A DNA stretch of 64,000 bases, from the NCBI GenBank assembly GCA_030426805.1, contig JAUHXU010000002.1, forward strand, positions 496,001 through 560,000, in the 5' to 3' direction. A program made the translations under genes and the position numbers. Positions 53,235 through 62,107 of this stretch are shown one piece after another; within the stretch, counting starts at the first letter, position 1; the number at the start of each line of letters is the position of its first letter. Below the pieces are notes generated by a model. The model was given only the letters and a program-made list of their open reading frames with translations, ran no database searches and was not told the origin of the DNA. The DNA comes from a bacterium (lineage in GTDB: Bacteria > Planctomycetota > JAFGQW01).

Positions 53235-53408
53235 GATCGCGCTTCGCCCGGCCGGACCGACGCGCTCTCGTCCCGAGACGTCCGACGGGCCGGCCGCGTT
53301 GCAACGGGTCGTCGGTCGTGCATCGCGCCGGTATCCTGGCGCCCGCGCACGATCTTTCGTAACCCACGGCGGGCGGCGGCCGTATCGAGCGCCGTCGCGA
53401 GGGAGCGC

Positions 53409-54059
53409 ATGACCGATCCGAACCGAGACCGCACGAGCGAAGAGCTGATGGCGGCGATCCGCGCCGACGAGCGCGGGGCGTTCGACGCGCTGTTCCGCCG
53501 CCATCGCGGCGCCGCGATCGACTACGCGTTCCGGCTGCTCTTCCAGGAGCGCGACGCCGAGGACGTCGTCCAAGAGGGGTTCATGCGGATCTACGTCGTC
53601 GCGCAGCGCGGCGGTTTCGACCCGCGCCGCGGGTCGTTCCGGACGTATCTCTACCGCGTGATCCGAAACCTCTGCTACGACCGACTCGCGGTGCGCTCGC
53701 CGCTGAACGCGTCGGACGTCGCGCGCGGCGACGACGCCGGCCCGTCGCCGTTCGACCATCGGCTCGTCGAGGCGATCACGCCGGCCGATCGCGCCGGCGG
53801 GCGCATGCTGCGCGAGCGGATCACCGAGGCGATGACGCGCCTGCCGTCGGTGCAACGCGAAGCGATCACGCTCCGCGGCTTCGAGGGGCTGAGCTACCGC
53901 GAGATCGGGCGGATCCTCGATCGCCCGGTCACGCACGTGAAGATCCTGATCCACCGCGCGCGGCAGACGCTCGCGGCGCTCGTCGACGCACCGCCGACGC
54001 GCCGGGTGCCGCCGGCTTCGCGCGCGGTCGACCCGGCCCAGCGGGAGGCGGGCCGATGA
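53409..54059 (+). CDS. ECF RNA polymerase sigma factor
   Basis: 216 aa. Sigma2 is recognised by 'AFDALFRRHRGAAIDYAFRLLFQERDAEDVVQEGFMRIY' (residues about 25-65) and sigma4 by 'LPSVQREAITLRGFEGLSYREIGRILDRPVTHVKILIHRARQTL' (about 140-185). No sigma3. ATG 53409 is chosen because upstream residues look non-coding. It is translationally coupled to the anti-sigma gene (ATGA). Confidence 0.95.
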   Translation: MTDPNRDRTSEELMAAIRADERGAFDALFRRHRGAAIDYAFRLLFQERDAEDVVQEGFMRIYVVAQRGGFDPRRGSFRTYLYRVIRNLCYDRLAVRSPLNASDVARGDDAGPSPFDHRLVEAITPADRAGGRMLRERITEAMTRLPSVQREAITLRGFEGLSYREIGRILDRPVTHVKILIHRARQTLAALVDAPPTRRVPPASRAVDPAQREAGR

Positions 54060-54676
54060 GGACGCCGCGCTGCCCGATCGACGACCTGACCCTGTCGGCC
54101 TACCTCGATCGCGAGGTCGGTCGCATCGCGCACTACCGGATCGCCCGGCACCTCGAGCGTTGCCCGCGCTGCCGCGGCCGGTACGACCGACTGCGCCGCG
54201 CCGACGCGATCGCGCTCCTGTCGATGACGCCGTCGATCGCCGCGTGGAGCGCGCCGCAGAGCGGCCTGCCCGACGACTCGATCGACGACCCGGTCGGCGA
54301 ACGGGCCGCGGCCGGAATGCGTGGTCGTCGCCGCTTCGAGGATCGCGTCGCGCGTCGTCGTCGTCGCCTCGTCGGGGTCGCCGCGCTGGCGCTCGTCGCG
54401 GTCGCTGCCGGTGTCGCGATCACCGATCCGTCGCGGCGGACGACCGAGGCGCTCTATCGGTTGGACGATCGCAACGCCGATCGCGCGGCGCACTTGCTGA
54501 ATGAAGCGCGGGTGCTCGCGGACACGATCGCGCTGTTGCGCGCGGAACTCGTGTCGTCGGATCTGCCGATCGGGGATCGCCGTCGGATCGAGGACGGGAT
54601 CGCCCGGTGTGCGGCGGAGTTGCAGCTGCTCCGTGCGTCGGCGCGCGGCGTCGACCGAGCCGAGGGTGGGCGATGA
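54056..54676 (+). CDS. Zinc-finger anti-sigma factor (ZAS type)
   Basis: 206 aa. Residues 8-45 carry the zinc anti-sigma motif 'LSAYLDREV...ARHLERCPRC' (H-x3-C-x2-C). A single membrane helix lies at about residues 105-125 ('LVGVAALALVAVAAGVAI'), putting a charged C-terminal sensor outside. It would hold the ECF factor until a membrane or periplasmic signal. Overlaps the sigma stop and the next start (ATGA at both ends). Confidence 0.9.
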   Translation: MRTPRCPIDDLTLSAYLDREVGRIAHYRIARHLERCPRCRGRYDRLRRADAIALLSMTPSIAAWSAPQSGLPDDSIDDPVGERAAAGMRGRRRFEDRVARRRRRLVGVAALALVAVAAGVAITDPSRRTTEALYRLDDRNADRAAHLLNEARVLADTIALLRAELVSSDLPIGDRRRIEDGIARCAAELQLLRASARGVDRAEGGR

Positions 54677-55674
54677 TCGTGCGACTGCTCGTACTGGTGC
54701 TCGCGTGGATCGCACTGGCGTCGGCGCCCGACGCACAGGGCAAGGGCGGACCGCGCGCCAACGACGAGGACGATCGTCCTCGACCCACCGGGGGCCGCGC
54801 CCCGCAGAAGACGCCGAAGAAGCCACCGCAAAAGACGCCGGAGAAACCAAAGACGGCGACTCGATCCGCGGCCGCCGCGCGTGTGCTGTCGCGTCAGCGG
54901 CGTGACGCGTCGAAGCGGATCGTCCGACTCGAGCGGCTCGCGCGGACACGCTGGTCGCGACTCGAGCGCGACTGTCGCCAGGTCGAACTCTCCGCGCGCG
55001 TGCTCGTCACCGGTCGGTCGAACCGTCGTCGGTCCGCGCCGCGCACCCCGGCCGCCCGCGGCGCATTGGCGAAGCGGCCCGTCGCGGCGACGCAGCGTGG
55101 CAAGCCACGGAGCACCGGTGGGACCCAGCGTCGTGGAGCCCAGTCACCGACCGACGGCAACACGGCGACGGCTCCGGCCGGCATCGCGCCGGCGCTGGCC
55201 GCCGTCTCGAAGGCGCGGGCCGAGACCAAGAACGCCTACCGGTCGTTCCGCAGCGTCACGAAGAGCTCGTCGCGCACGCTCCGTCGGGCGGACGCGAAGT
55301 CGGTCTCGATCCAGGTCGCCCGCGCTGAACACGCCTACCGGGTATTCGCGTCCCGGGCGTCGACGCTGCAGTCACGCTGCCGGACGGTGGCGACCGACCT
55401 GGCCCGAATCGGCCAGGCGCGCAAGGCGCGGATCGCGGCGGAACGGCACGCCGCAACGGTCAAACGCGCCGCGGAGGAGCGCGCGCGGCGGGCCAAGCGC
55501 GAGGAGGCGATCGAGGCACAGAAGCGTCGGACGCTCGCGTCGCGCATTGCGGCCGAAGAGGCCCGCCTTCGTCGAGTGGACGCGGAACTCGCCGCGCTGC
55601 GCAAGCGCCTCGCCGACCTGCGGCGCCGCCTCGCCGAGGTCCGCGCGGCCGAGTCGAAGATGCGCAAGCGCTGA
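54673..55674 (+). CDS. Exported basic coiled-coil protein in the ECF operon
   Basis: 333 aa. A short signal peptide (1-20) is followed by a Pro/Lys-rich segment and long helices of Arg/Ala/Lys-rich heptad character, especially at 245-333 ('EEARLRRVDAELAALRKRLADLRRRLAEV'). No domain was recognised. Its ATGA overlap with the anti-sigma gene suggests it is an envelope target or partner of that signalling pair. Confidence 0.7.
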   Translation: MIVRLLVLVLAWIALASAPDAQGKGGPRANDEDDRPRPTGGRAPQKTPKKPPQKTPEKPKTATRSAAAARVLSRQRRDASKRIVRLERLARTRWSRLERDCRQVELSARVLVTGRSNRRRSAPRTPAARGALAKRPVAATQRGKPRSTGGTQRRGAQSPTDGNTATAPAGIAPALAAVSKARAETKNAYRSFRSVTKSSSRTLRRADAKSVSIQVARAEHAYRVFASRASTLQSRCRTVATDLARIGQARKARIAAERHAATVKRAAEERARRAKREEAIEAQKRRTLASRIAAEEARLRRVDAELAALRKRLADLRRRLAEVRAAESKMRKR

Positions 55675-55714
55675 CGCTTGTGGCGGGCCGGTCGATGCGA
55701 TAAACCTCGCGGGT

Positions 55715-56380
55715 ATGGAATCCGCGTCGGACCGTCGCGCGCCGCTGGGGGCGCGCATCGCCCTCTGGGTCGTCGCCTCGTGCGTGGTCGCGGTCGCGAT
55801 GCGTCTGCTCCGCGCGCGGATCGGTGACACCGCGGCGGTCGAAGCGGCGCCGTGGCCCACCGTGATCGGCGACGCGCTCCGCTTCTCGCCGTGGGTGTTC
55901 GCGGCGTTCTCCGCGAGCGAGCGGTGGGGCTGGCTCGATGCCGAGCGGTCCCGCGTGGCGGCGCTGCTCGCGCTCAACGCGCTCGCCCTCGTCGCGATCT
56001 TCGGCGGCGAGGTGCTCCGCGGCTTGCTCGCCGACGTCCACGACGACTCGCGCCACGCGCTGGCGACCGCGATCTCCCGGATCCCGGTGACCTTGTGTTT
56101 CATCCCGCTCGCGTGGTGGGCGACCCGCCTCGGCGCCGGATGGGTGGGTGCGCTCGCCCTGGCGATCGCGGCCAACGCGGCGACGCGAACACTGACGCCG
56201 GACTTGTTCGCGTTTCCGATCGTGCGCGACGGCGGCGTGACGGCACTCGTGCCGCCACTGGAGGTCATGCGCGACTCGCTCACGCCGGCGATGGGGCTGT
56301 GGGGCATCTTCACCGCGCTCGAGATGCGCGCCGAGGCCGTCGCGGCGGACGGCCGCGACGACGCACCGGACGATGCGTAG
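55715..56380 (+). CDS. Integral membrane protein, unknown function
   Basis: 221 aa with about five hydrophobic segments (around residues 13-30, 48-65, 82-102, 117-150 and 180-200). The topology recalls CPBP-type intramembrane proteases, but their EEExxxR and FxxxH motifs are not visible. It overlaps hflX by 8 bases. Confidence 0.65.
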   Translation: MESASDRRAPLGARIALWVVASCVVAVAMRLLRARIGDTAAVEAAPWPTVIGDALRFSPWVFAAFSASERWGWLDAERSRVAALLALNALALVAIFGGEVLRGLLADVHDDSRHALATAISRIPVTLCFIPLAWWATRLGAGWVGALALAIAANAATRTLTPDLFAFPIVRDGGVTALVPPLEVMRDSLTPAMGLWGIFTALEMRAEAVAADGRDDAPDDA

Positions 56381-58199
56381 GATCCACGGCAAGACGCTCG
56401 GTCTGAAGCCCGACCAGCGCCGCCGGCTCGCGCTCCTCTACCGACGGCGGGTTCCCGTCCAAGCGTGGGTGACCCGCGCACTCGCGGACGAACTCGTCGC
56501 ACTCGCGCGCGATCTCGGTCGGATGGTCGGCGTGGTCGTCGGCCGACGTGGACACGTCCACGAGGTCGCGGTCGGCGACGCACAGCACGTCGACATGCCG
56601 GCACCGGACGGTCGCCCGGGCGCCGCGCGCTTCAGTGGGGTGCGCACGATCGTCACCGCGCCCGACGACCGGACGATCGGTGAACGCGACCTCGAGCAAC
56701 TGCGCCGGGCGCGGCTCGATGCGGTCGTGCAGGTCGCCGTGCCGGCGGCCGGGCACGCGCCGCGAGCGACCCGCGCATACCTGCTGCCGCCGAACCCGGA
56801 CGACCATCCGTGGGCGATCCTCGGGCCGGAACCGGTCGACCGGGTGCCGGAGGATTTCCTCGCGCACGTCCGTGCGATCGAGGACGAGATCCGGGAGCGC
56901 TCGCCGAGCGGTCACGACGTGCGTCGCGGGGGGCGCGTTCTGCTCGTCGCGACGCCGCGGGACGGCGAAGAGCGCCACCTCGCCGGCGACATCGCGGAGC
57001 TCGGTCGGCTCGTCGCGTCGAGTGGCCGTATCGTCGTCGGGGAAGTCGTGCAGCGCCGTGCGCTCCGCGACCCGAAGACGCTCGTCCGCGCCGGAAAGGT
57101 CGCCGAGATCGCGACGCGCGCGCTGCAGACCGGTGCCGACACGGTCGTGTTCCTCGAGGAGCTGACGCCGTCGCAGGCGAACAACCTGCTCGACGCGGTG
57201 GGGCTCCCGATCGTCGACCGCACGCAGCTGATCCTCGAGATCTTCGCGCAACGTGCGACGACGCGCGAGGGCAAGATCAAGGTCGAACTCGCCCGGCTGC
57301 GCTACATGCTGCCCCGCCTCGTCGGTCAGGGGCATGCGCTCAGCCGGCTCGGCGGCGGGCGTGACGGCGGCGGGATCGGCAGCAACCGCGGTGTCGGCGA
57401 GAAGCAGCTCGAACGCGACCGTCGACGCGCACAAGAGGCGATCGACCGGCTCGAAGGGCGGCTCGAGAAGCTGCGCCGGGGGCGTGAGTTGCGGCGCACC
57501 CGGCGTCGGCGCGCGCAGGTCCCGGTGCTCGCACTCGTCGGCTACACGAACGCGGGAAAGTCGACCTGGATCAACCGACTCACCGGCGCGGAGCTGCGCG
57601 CCGAGGATCGGCTCTTCTCGACGCTGGAAACGACCGCGCGCCGCACGCGCTTGCCGTCGGGGCGCGACGTCGTCGTGACGGACACGGTCGGCTTCATCCG
57701 CGACCTTCCCGCCGACCTCAAGGCGACGTTTCACGCGACGCTCGAGGAACTCGCCGACGCGACGGTGCTCGTGCTCGTCGCCGATGCGAGCGACGACGAC
57801 GCGTTCGAGAAGGTCGACGCGGTCGAAGCGCTGCTCGCGGAGCTGGCGCTCGGCGCGGTACCGTCGGTCGTCGTGTTCAACAAGGCCGACCGCGTCGACC
57901 GCGACGGCTTCCGACCGTTCCTCGCCGACATGCCGGGCGCGATGCTGCTCAGCGCGCGTGAACCGATGGACGTGTTCGCGCTTCGCCGCCGGCTCGACGA
58001 CGCGCTCGACGCGATCCCGGGCACGCCGCCGCGACGCATCGCCCGGGAGGACGAGGTCGTCCCGAAGCCGGTCGAGCCGGATACGGCCGCGCCGCGCGAA
58101 CGGCACGACTACGTCGACGAACTCGACGCCGCGCCGTCGGTGCCCCGGCCGCGCGACGATCGCCGCGCGCGCCACTGGGGGTTCTTCGACGAGGAGTGA
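56373..58199 (+). CDS. hflX: GTPase HflX
   Basis: 608 aa, longer than E. coli HflX (about 426) because of an N-terminal domain of about 190 residues. 'RALRDPKTLVRAGKVAEI' and 'LEELTPSQANNLLDA' with 'LILEIFAQRATTREGKIKVELARLRYMLPRLVGQG' are the HflX domain; the G domain shows P-loop 'GYTNAGKST' (about 390), 'TDTVGFI' and 'NKAD'. HflX splits or rescues stalled ribosomes. The 3' end is Pro/Arg/Asp-rich. Overlaps the preceding membrane protein gene. Confidence 0.96.
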   Translation: MRRIHGKTLGLKPDQRRRLALLYRRRVPVQAWVTRALADELVALARDLGRMVGVVVGRRGHVHEVAVGDAQHVDMPAPDGRPGAARFSGVRTIVTAPDDRTIGERDLEQLRRARLDAVVQVAVPAAGHAPRATRAYLLPPNPDDHPWAILGPEPVDRVPEDFLAHVRAIEDEIRERSPSGHDVRRGGRVLLVATPRDGEERHLAGDIAELGRLVASSGRIVVGEVVQRRALRDPKTLVRAGKVAEIATRALQTGADTVVFLEELTPSQANNLLDAVGLPIVDRTQLILEIFAQRATTREGKIKVELARLRYMLPRLVGQGHALSRLGGGRDGGGIGSNRGVGEKQLERDRRRAQEAIDRLEGRLEKLRRGRELRRTRRRRAQVPVLALVGYTNAGKSTWINRLTGAELRAEDRLFSTLETTARRTRLPSGRDVVVTDTVGFIRDLPADLKATFHATLEELADATVLVLVADASDDDAFEKVDAVEALLAELALGAVPSVVVFNKADRVDRDGFRPFLADMPGAMLLSAREPMDVFALRRRLDDALDAIPGTPPRRIAREDEVVPKPVEPDTAAPRERHDYVDELDAAPSVPRPRDDRRARHWGFFDEE

Positions 58200-58203
58200 A
58201 CGG

Positions 58204-58956
58204 TCAGTCGCGCGCGACGCCGAGCGCTTGCGCGACCTGCGCATGCGCGGACTCGAGCAGTGCCTGCGGGTCGTCGGTGACGATCGGCGGCGTCGCGATC
58301 ACGCGGACGCGTGCCGGACGCAGCAGGAGCGCGCCGGGGGGCCACAAGCGATGGGTGCCGTCGATCGCGATCGGCGTGACCGGGAGCCCGGCCGTCGTGA
58401 TGTGGCGCGCGAGGTTGCGGGTCCGGAACGGCTTCAGCACCCCGTCGCGTGACCGCGTCCCCTCGGGAAAGACGACGAGGACGCGCTTGCGCCCGTCGCC
58501 GGGCCACGTCGCGAGCGTCTCGGCGCCGCACCGGGATTCGATCGCGCGCACCATCGCGCGCGTGTTCTGCTTCGCGCCGCCCGACGTCTTGTCCATCAAC
58601 ACGTCGCCGCGACGTTGCAAGACCCACCCGAGGAGCGGGATGCGGAAGAAGAGCCGCTTGGCGACGAAGCGCAGGCTCAGCGGCAACGACTGCAACGCGA
58701 GGATGTCGAGGAACGACGAGTGGTTCGCGAGGATCGCGCCTGCGTCCCCGGGCAAGTGCTCTCGCCCCTCGACGTCGACGACCGAGATCGATCGCATCAC
58801 GGCGACGCCCCATGCGCGGCCCCACGGATCGGCGAGCTTGCGTGAGACGAGACTCGTCAGCAGGTAGCCGGTCGCGCAGACCGCGGTCGCGACCGTCACG
58901 ACGAGGTAGACCCAGATCGTGTAGGGGATCGCGATCAACACGGCGGGCCATCGCAT
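58204..58956 (-). CDS. 1-acyl-glycerol-3-phosphate acyltransferase (PlsC family)
   Basis: 250 aa membrane enzyme. 'NHSSFLDIL' supplies the HX4D motif and 'FPEGTRSRDG' the second acyltransferase motif. A hydrophobic N-terminus (about 5-40) anchors it. It acylates lysophosphatidic acid to phosphatidic acid in phospholipid synthesis. ATG 58956 is preferred over GTG 59001 because AAGGAG lies about 9 bases before it. Confidence 0.92.
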   Translation of the reverse strand: MRWPAVLIAIPYTIWVYLVVTVATAVCATGYLLTSLVSRKLADPWGRAWGVAVMRSISVVDVEGREHLPGDAGAILANHSSFLDILALQSLPLSLRFVAKRLFFRIPLLGWVLQRRGDVLMDKTSGGAKQNTRAMVRAIESRCGAETLATWPGDGRKRVLVVFPEGTRSRDGVLKPFRTRNLARHITTAGLPVTPIAIDGTHRLWPPGALLLRPARVRVIATPPIVTDDPQALLESAHAQVAQALGVARD

Positions 58957-59066
58957 CTCGAGTCGCTCCTTCGCGTCCGGCGGGGCCGCAGTAGAACACA
59001 CGCTTGGAGAGCTCGCAACGCCGGCTCGACCCGAAATACGCGCCGTCGACCTGGCCGGGTACGCGA

Positions 59067-59095
59067 AGACCGCCGGGCTGTGAACCCGGCGGTCT
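59067..59095 (-). terminator. Hairpin after the lid-Fis gene
   Basis: AGACCGCCGGG (59067-59077) pairs perfectly with CCCGGCGGTCT (59085-59095), loop CTGTGAA. It lies 28 bases after the lid-Fis stop on the minus strand. No T-tract follows on that strand, so it may be an attenuator or a rho-assisted end. Confidence 0.55.
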
Positions 59096-59122
59096 CTCTC
59101 GTCGATTCGTTCGCGTTCGCGA

Positions 59123-59545
59123 TCAGCGAAGGTTGTACTTCTTCACCTTGCGATAGAGCGTCGCGCGGCCGATCGCGAGGCGGCGAGCCGCCTCCGGGAT
59201 CTTGCCGCCGGTGACCTCGAGCGCGTGCGCCAGGATGCGGCGCTCCTCCTCGACGAACGGGATGATCTCGCCGACGGGGCGGCGGGGCGCGTTCGGGTTC
59301 GCGATCTCCTCGGGGAGGTGTTGCGCGTCGACGTGATCGTCGCCGGCCGCGAGCAGCATCGCGCGCTCGACGACGGCGCGCAACTCGCGCTCGCCGCCCG
59401 GCCAGTCGTAACTCTTCAGCAGGTCCTCGGCCCGTGCGGTCAGGGTCGGCACCTTGATGCCGTCCTGGGTCGCGAAGTGGGTCATGGTGTCGCGCGCCAG
59501 GGCCGGAATCGTCTCTCGGCGCTCGCTCAGCGGAGTGGCGTCCAC
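59123..59545 (-). CDS. Stand-alone NtrC-type lid plus Fis DNA-binding domain
   Basis: 140 aa. Residues 5-75 match the C-terminal lid of sigma-54 activators ('LSERRETIPALARDTM', 'SYDWPGGERELRAVVERAMLLAAGD'). Residues about 98-140 are a Fis helix-turn-helix ('EERRILAHALEVTGGKIPEAARRLAIGRATLYRKVKKYNLR'). The AAA+ core, with Walker A, GAFTGA and Walker B, is absent, so it cannot activate sigma-54 itself. A textbook ribosome site (AAGGAGG, 6 bases before the GTG) argues it is a genuine short gene. It may act as a repressor or as a DNA-binding partner for a full-length activator. Confidence 0.8.
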   Translation of the reverse strand: MDATPLSERRETIPALARDTMTHFATQDGIKVPTLTARAEDLLKSYDWPGGERELRAVVERAMLLAAGDDHVDAQHLPEEIANPNAPRRPVGEIIPFVEEERRILAHALEVTGGKIPEAARRLAIGRATLYRKVKKYNLR

Positions 59546-59778
59546 GGGTTTCCTCCTTCTGCCTCCGTCGCGCGCGCGGCGCGACGGTCGTTCTCTTCCT
59601 CATGTCCCCGGGTGGTCCTCGTGGAGGATCACCACCGTCGTTTCCGGTGTATCGGAATTCGACTGCCCGGACTGAGACCGTGCCCGCGGCGTTTCACACG
59701 ATTTTTCGCGAGGTGGGACGCGGTGAGAGGCGGCGGCTTCGGAAACGATCGGCCGCGCAACGGGTTGCGGCCGTCCGG

Positions 59779-60342
59779 CTAGTCCCGGTCGGCGCGGTGG
59801 AGATGCCACCACTGAAAGGCCGCGACGACGAGCGCGTGGTCGATCCGGCCGTCGCGGAGTGCGTTGTCCGCTTCCGTATCGGGCATCGTGACGACCTCGA
59901 TCAGCTCGTTCGGGTCGGGTTTCGGCTCCGCGACGCGGCGCGCGCCGGTGACGAGCACCGTGCCGCATCGGTTGGAGAGGATCGCCGGGTTCGGTGTGAC
60001 GACGCCGATCAGCGTCGCGTCGCCGGCGTAGCCGGTCTCCTCGAGCAACTCGCGCGCGCCGGCGGTCACGAAGTCCTCACCGCGGTCGACCGCACCGCCG
60101 GGCAACTCGAGCGTCGTCGTGCGCGTGCCGAACCGGAATTGCCGGACGAGCACCCACGCGTCGTCGTCGGTGCGCGCGAGGACGTTGACCCAGTCGGGTG
60201 CATCGATGACGACGAACGGATGGACGTGACCGTCCACCGGGGACGCGCAGTGATCGATCCGCGTCGTGAAGATGCGATAGTCGCCGCGCGGCTCGATCCG
60301 GACGCGCGCCCATTCGCGCGTGGCGTCGGCGGGATCGGTCAT
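59779..60342 (-). CDS. Nudix hydrolase (ADP-ribose pyrophosphatase-like)
   Basis: 187 aa. Nudix box at about residues 95-117 ('GGAVDRGEDFVTAGARELLEETGY'), preceded by 'VRQFRFG' and 'TLELPGG', phrases of the ADPRase/NudF group. It hydrolyses nucleoside diphosphate sugars such as ADP-ribose. Its ATG overlaps the EIIA stop by 4 bases. Confidence 0.87.
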   Translation of the reverse strand: MTDPADATREWARVRIEPRGDYRIFTTRIDHCASPVDGHVHPFVVIDAPDWVNVLARTDDDAWVLVRQFRFGTRTTTLELPGGAVDRGEDFVTAGARELLEETGYAGDATLIGVVTPNPAILSNRCGTVLVTGARRVAEPKPDPNELIEVVTMPDTEADNALRDGRIDHALVVAAFQWWHLHRADRD

Positions 60343-60806
60343 CGCGCGTGTGCGAGTGCGCTGCGCAACTGGTCGGCGTCGGTCGCGGCGAGCACGGCGG
60401 CGCGCGTGTCGACGTTCTGCATCATGCGCGCGATCGTCGCGAGCGTCTGCATGTGGAGCGCCCGCGCGGCCGGCTTCGCGACGAGCAGGAAGAACGCGCG
60501 CGCCGGCTGCTTGTCGATCGATTGGAAGTCGACACCGGGTTCCGGGGCGATCCCGACCGACACGACGAGGTCGTCGTCGATGTCGGCGACACCGTGCGGC
60601 ACGGCGATGCCGTCCCCGATGCCCGTGCTCATCTGCTTCTCGCGGTGCAGGACGGCCTTCAAGATCCGATCGCGGGCGTTCGCGTCGCGGGACTGGGGGA
60701 GCAGGTCGACCAGTTCGGTCACGAGCGCGTCCTTCGACGGCGTGTCACCGGTCGCCGTGCCGAGCGGCACGCGGATCGCTCCGTCGGGGATGTGGTCGAT
60801 CAACAC
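60339..60806 (-). CDS. PTS EIIA domain protein (fructose/nitrogen type)
   Basis: 155 aa, the usual size of a PtsN or fructose-type EIIA. The phosphorylated His is in 'GIGDGIAVPHGV', and 'KDALVTELVDLL', 'LHREKQMSTGIG' and 'FFLLVAKP' are family phrases. It starts at GTG 60806, the only plausible start. No EIIB or EIIC is near, which suits a regulatory PtsN-like role. Divergent from nagA. Confidence 0.88.
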   Translation of the reverse strand: MLIDHIPDGAIRVPLGTATGDTPSKDALVTELVDLLPQSRDANARDRILKAVLHREKQMSTGIGDGIAVPHGVADIDDDLVVSVGIAPEPGVDFQSIDKQPARAFFLLVAKPAARALHMQTLATIARMMQNVDTRAAVLAATDADQLRSALAHAR

Positions 60807-60894
60807 GGGGCGGCCCTCGTCTCGAGGCGTGGCCCGCGGGCGCGGCGGAGATTCGCCGCGGCGCCGGCTCGCCGGGCTGCTAATGTAGTCGATC

Positions 60895-62049
60895 GTGAGC
60901 AACGAGACACGGGAATCGTCCTTCGCGGTCGTCGCCGGGCGCGGCGTCGCCGGTGCGCCGGGCGCGCGCGGGGTCGTCGTGCGCGACGGCCGGATCGATC
61001 GGCTGTTGCCCGATCGTGACGCCGACCGGTTGGACGGCGCGATCGACGTGGGCGACGCGTGGCTCGCGCCCGGCTTCGTCGACATCCACACGCACGGCCT
61101 CGACGGTGTCGGCCCCGAGGGGCTCGATGCGGACGGGCTCGCGCGCCTGTCTGCGGCGCACGCGCGCCACGGGGTGACGTCGTTCGTCGTCAGCACGATG
61201 ACGGCGCCCGAGGCGAGCCTCGTCGCGACGTTGCGCGTCGCGGCTGCCGCGCCGCCGTTGCCCGGTGCGCGCTTCGTCGGCGTCCACCTCGAGGGACCGT
61301 TTCTCGATCCCGCGAGCGCCGGCGCGCAGAACCCGGAACACTGCCGACCGGCCGACGTCGCCGAGTGCGAGCGGCTGCTCGACGCGGGCGGCGGTTGCGT
61401 GCGGATGATGACGCTCGCGCCGGAACACGACGCGGACTTCGCGGTGATCCGTCGGTTGTGCGCGGCCGGCGTCGTCGTCGCGCTCGGCCACTCTGCTGCC
61501 GACGCGAGCCTCGCGCGCGCCGCGGTCGACGCCGGGGCGCGCGTCGTGACGCACCTCTACAACGGCATGGCGCGCTTTCACCATCGCGATGCCGGGCTCG
61601 TCGGCCTCGCGTTGACCGACCCGCGCGTGACGGCCGAGCTGATCGTCGACGGCATCCACGTCGACGCGACCGCGGTGTCGCTCGCGATCGCCGCGAAGGG
61701 GATCCGCGGGGTCGCACTGATCTCCGACTCGATCCCGGCCGCCGGCATGGGCGACGGTCGCTTCACGCTCGGCGACGAACCGGTCGTCGTCGACGGCGGT
61801 GTCGCCCGTCGCGAGGGCGGTGCACTCGCCGGCAGCACGCTGACGCTCGACGCCGCGGTGCGCCGCGTCCGCATCGACAACGGTGTGACGATCGACGACG
61901 CGGTCGCGATGGCCAGCACCGTCCCGGCCCGCACCCTCGGCCTCGACGGGGGCGTACTCACGCCGGGCGCGCCCGCAGACCTCGTCGCCCTCGACGACGA
62001 CGGCCCGTGCGCCACCTGGGTCGACGGCCGCCGCGTCTGGCGGCGGTGA
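60895..62049 (+). CDS. nagA: N-acetylglucosamine-6-phosphate deacetylase
   Basis: 384 aa amidohydrolase making glucosamine 6-phosphate and acetate. 'APGFVDIHTHGLDG', 'HLEGPFLDP', 'ALGHSAAD', 'THLYNGMARFHHRD' and 'LIVDGIHVD' are NagA motifs, and 'LISDSIPAAG' carries the catalytic Asp. GTG start; no nagB in the window. It lies 88 bases divergent from the EIIA gene, consistent with sugar-linked regulation. Confidence 0.93.
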   Translation: MSNETRESSFAVVAGRGVAGAPGARGVVVRDGRIDRLLPDRDADRLDGAIDVGDAWLAPGFVDIHTHGLDGVGPEGLDADGLARLSAAHARHGVTSFVVSTMTAPEASLVATLRVAAAAPPLPGARFVGVHLEGPFLDPASAGAQNPEHCRPADVAECERLLDAGGGCVRMMTLAPEHDADFAVIRRLCAAGVVVALGHSAADASLARAAVDAGARVVTHLYNGMARFHHRDAGLVGLALTDPRVTAELIVDGIHVDATAVSLAIAAKGIRGVALISDSIPAAGMGDGRFTLGDEPVVVDGGVARREGGALAGSTLTLDAAVRRVRIDNGVTIDDAVAMASTVPARTLGLDGGVLTPGAPADLVALDDDGPCATWVDGRRVWRR

Positions 62050-62107
62050 CGCCATTGCGGGACACCGGCGTGGAAGCCGGGTAGACTGCCGGCGAAGGGA
62101 CCCCTCG

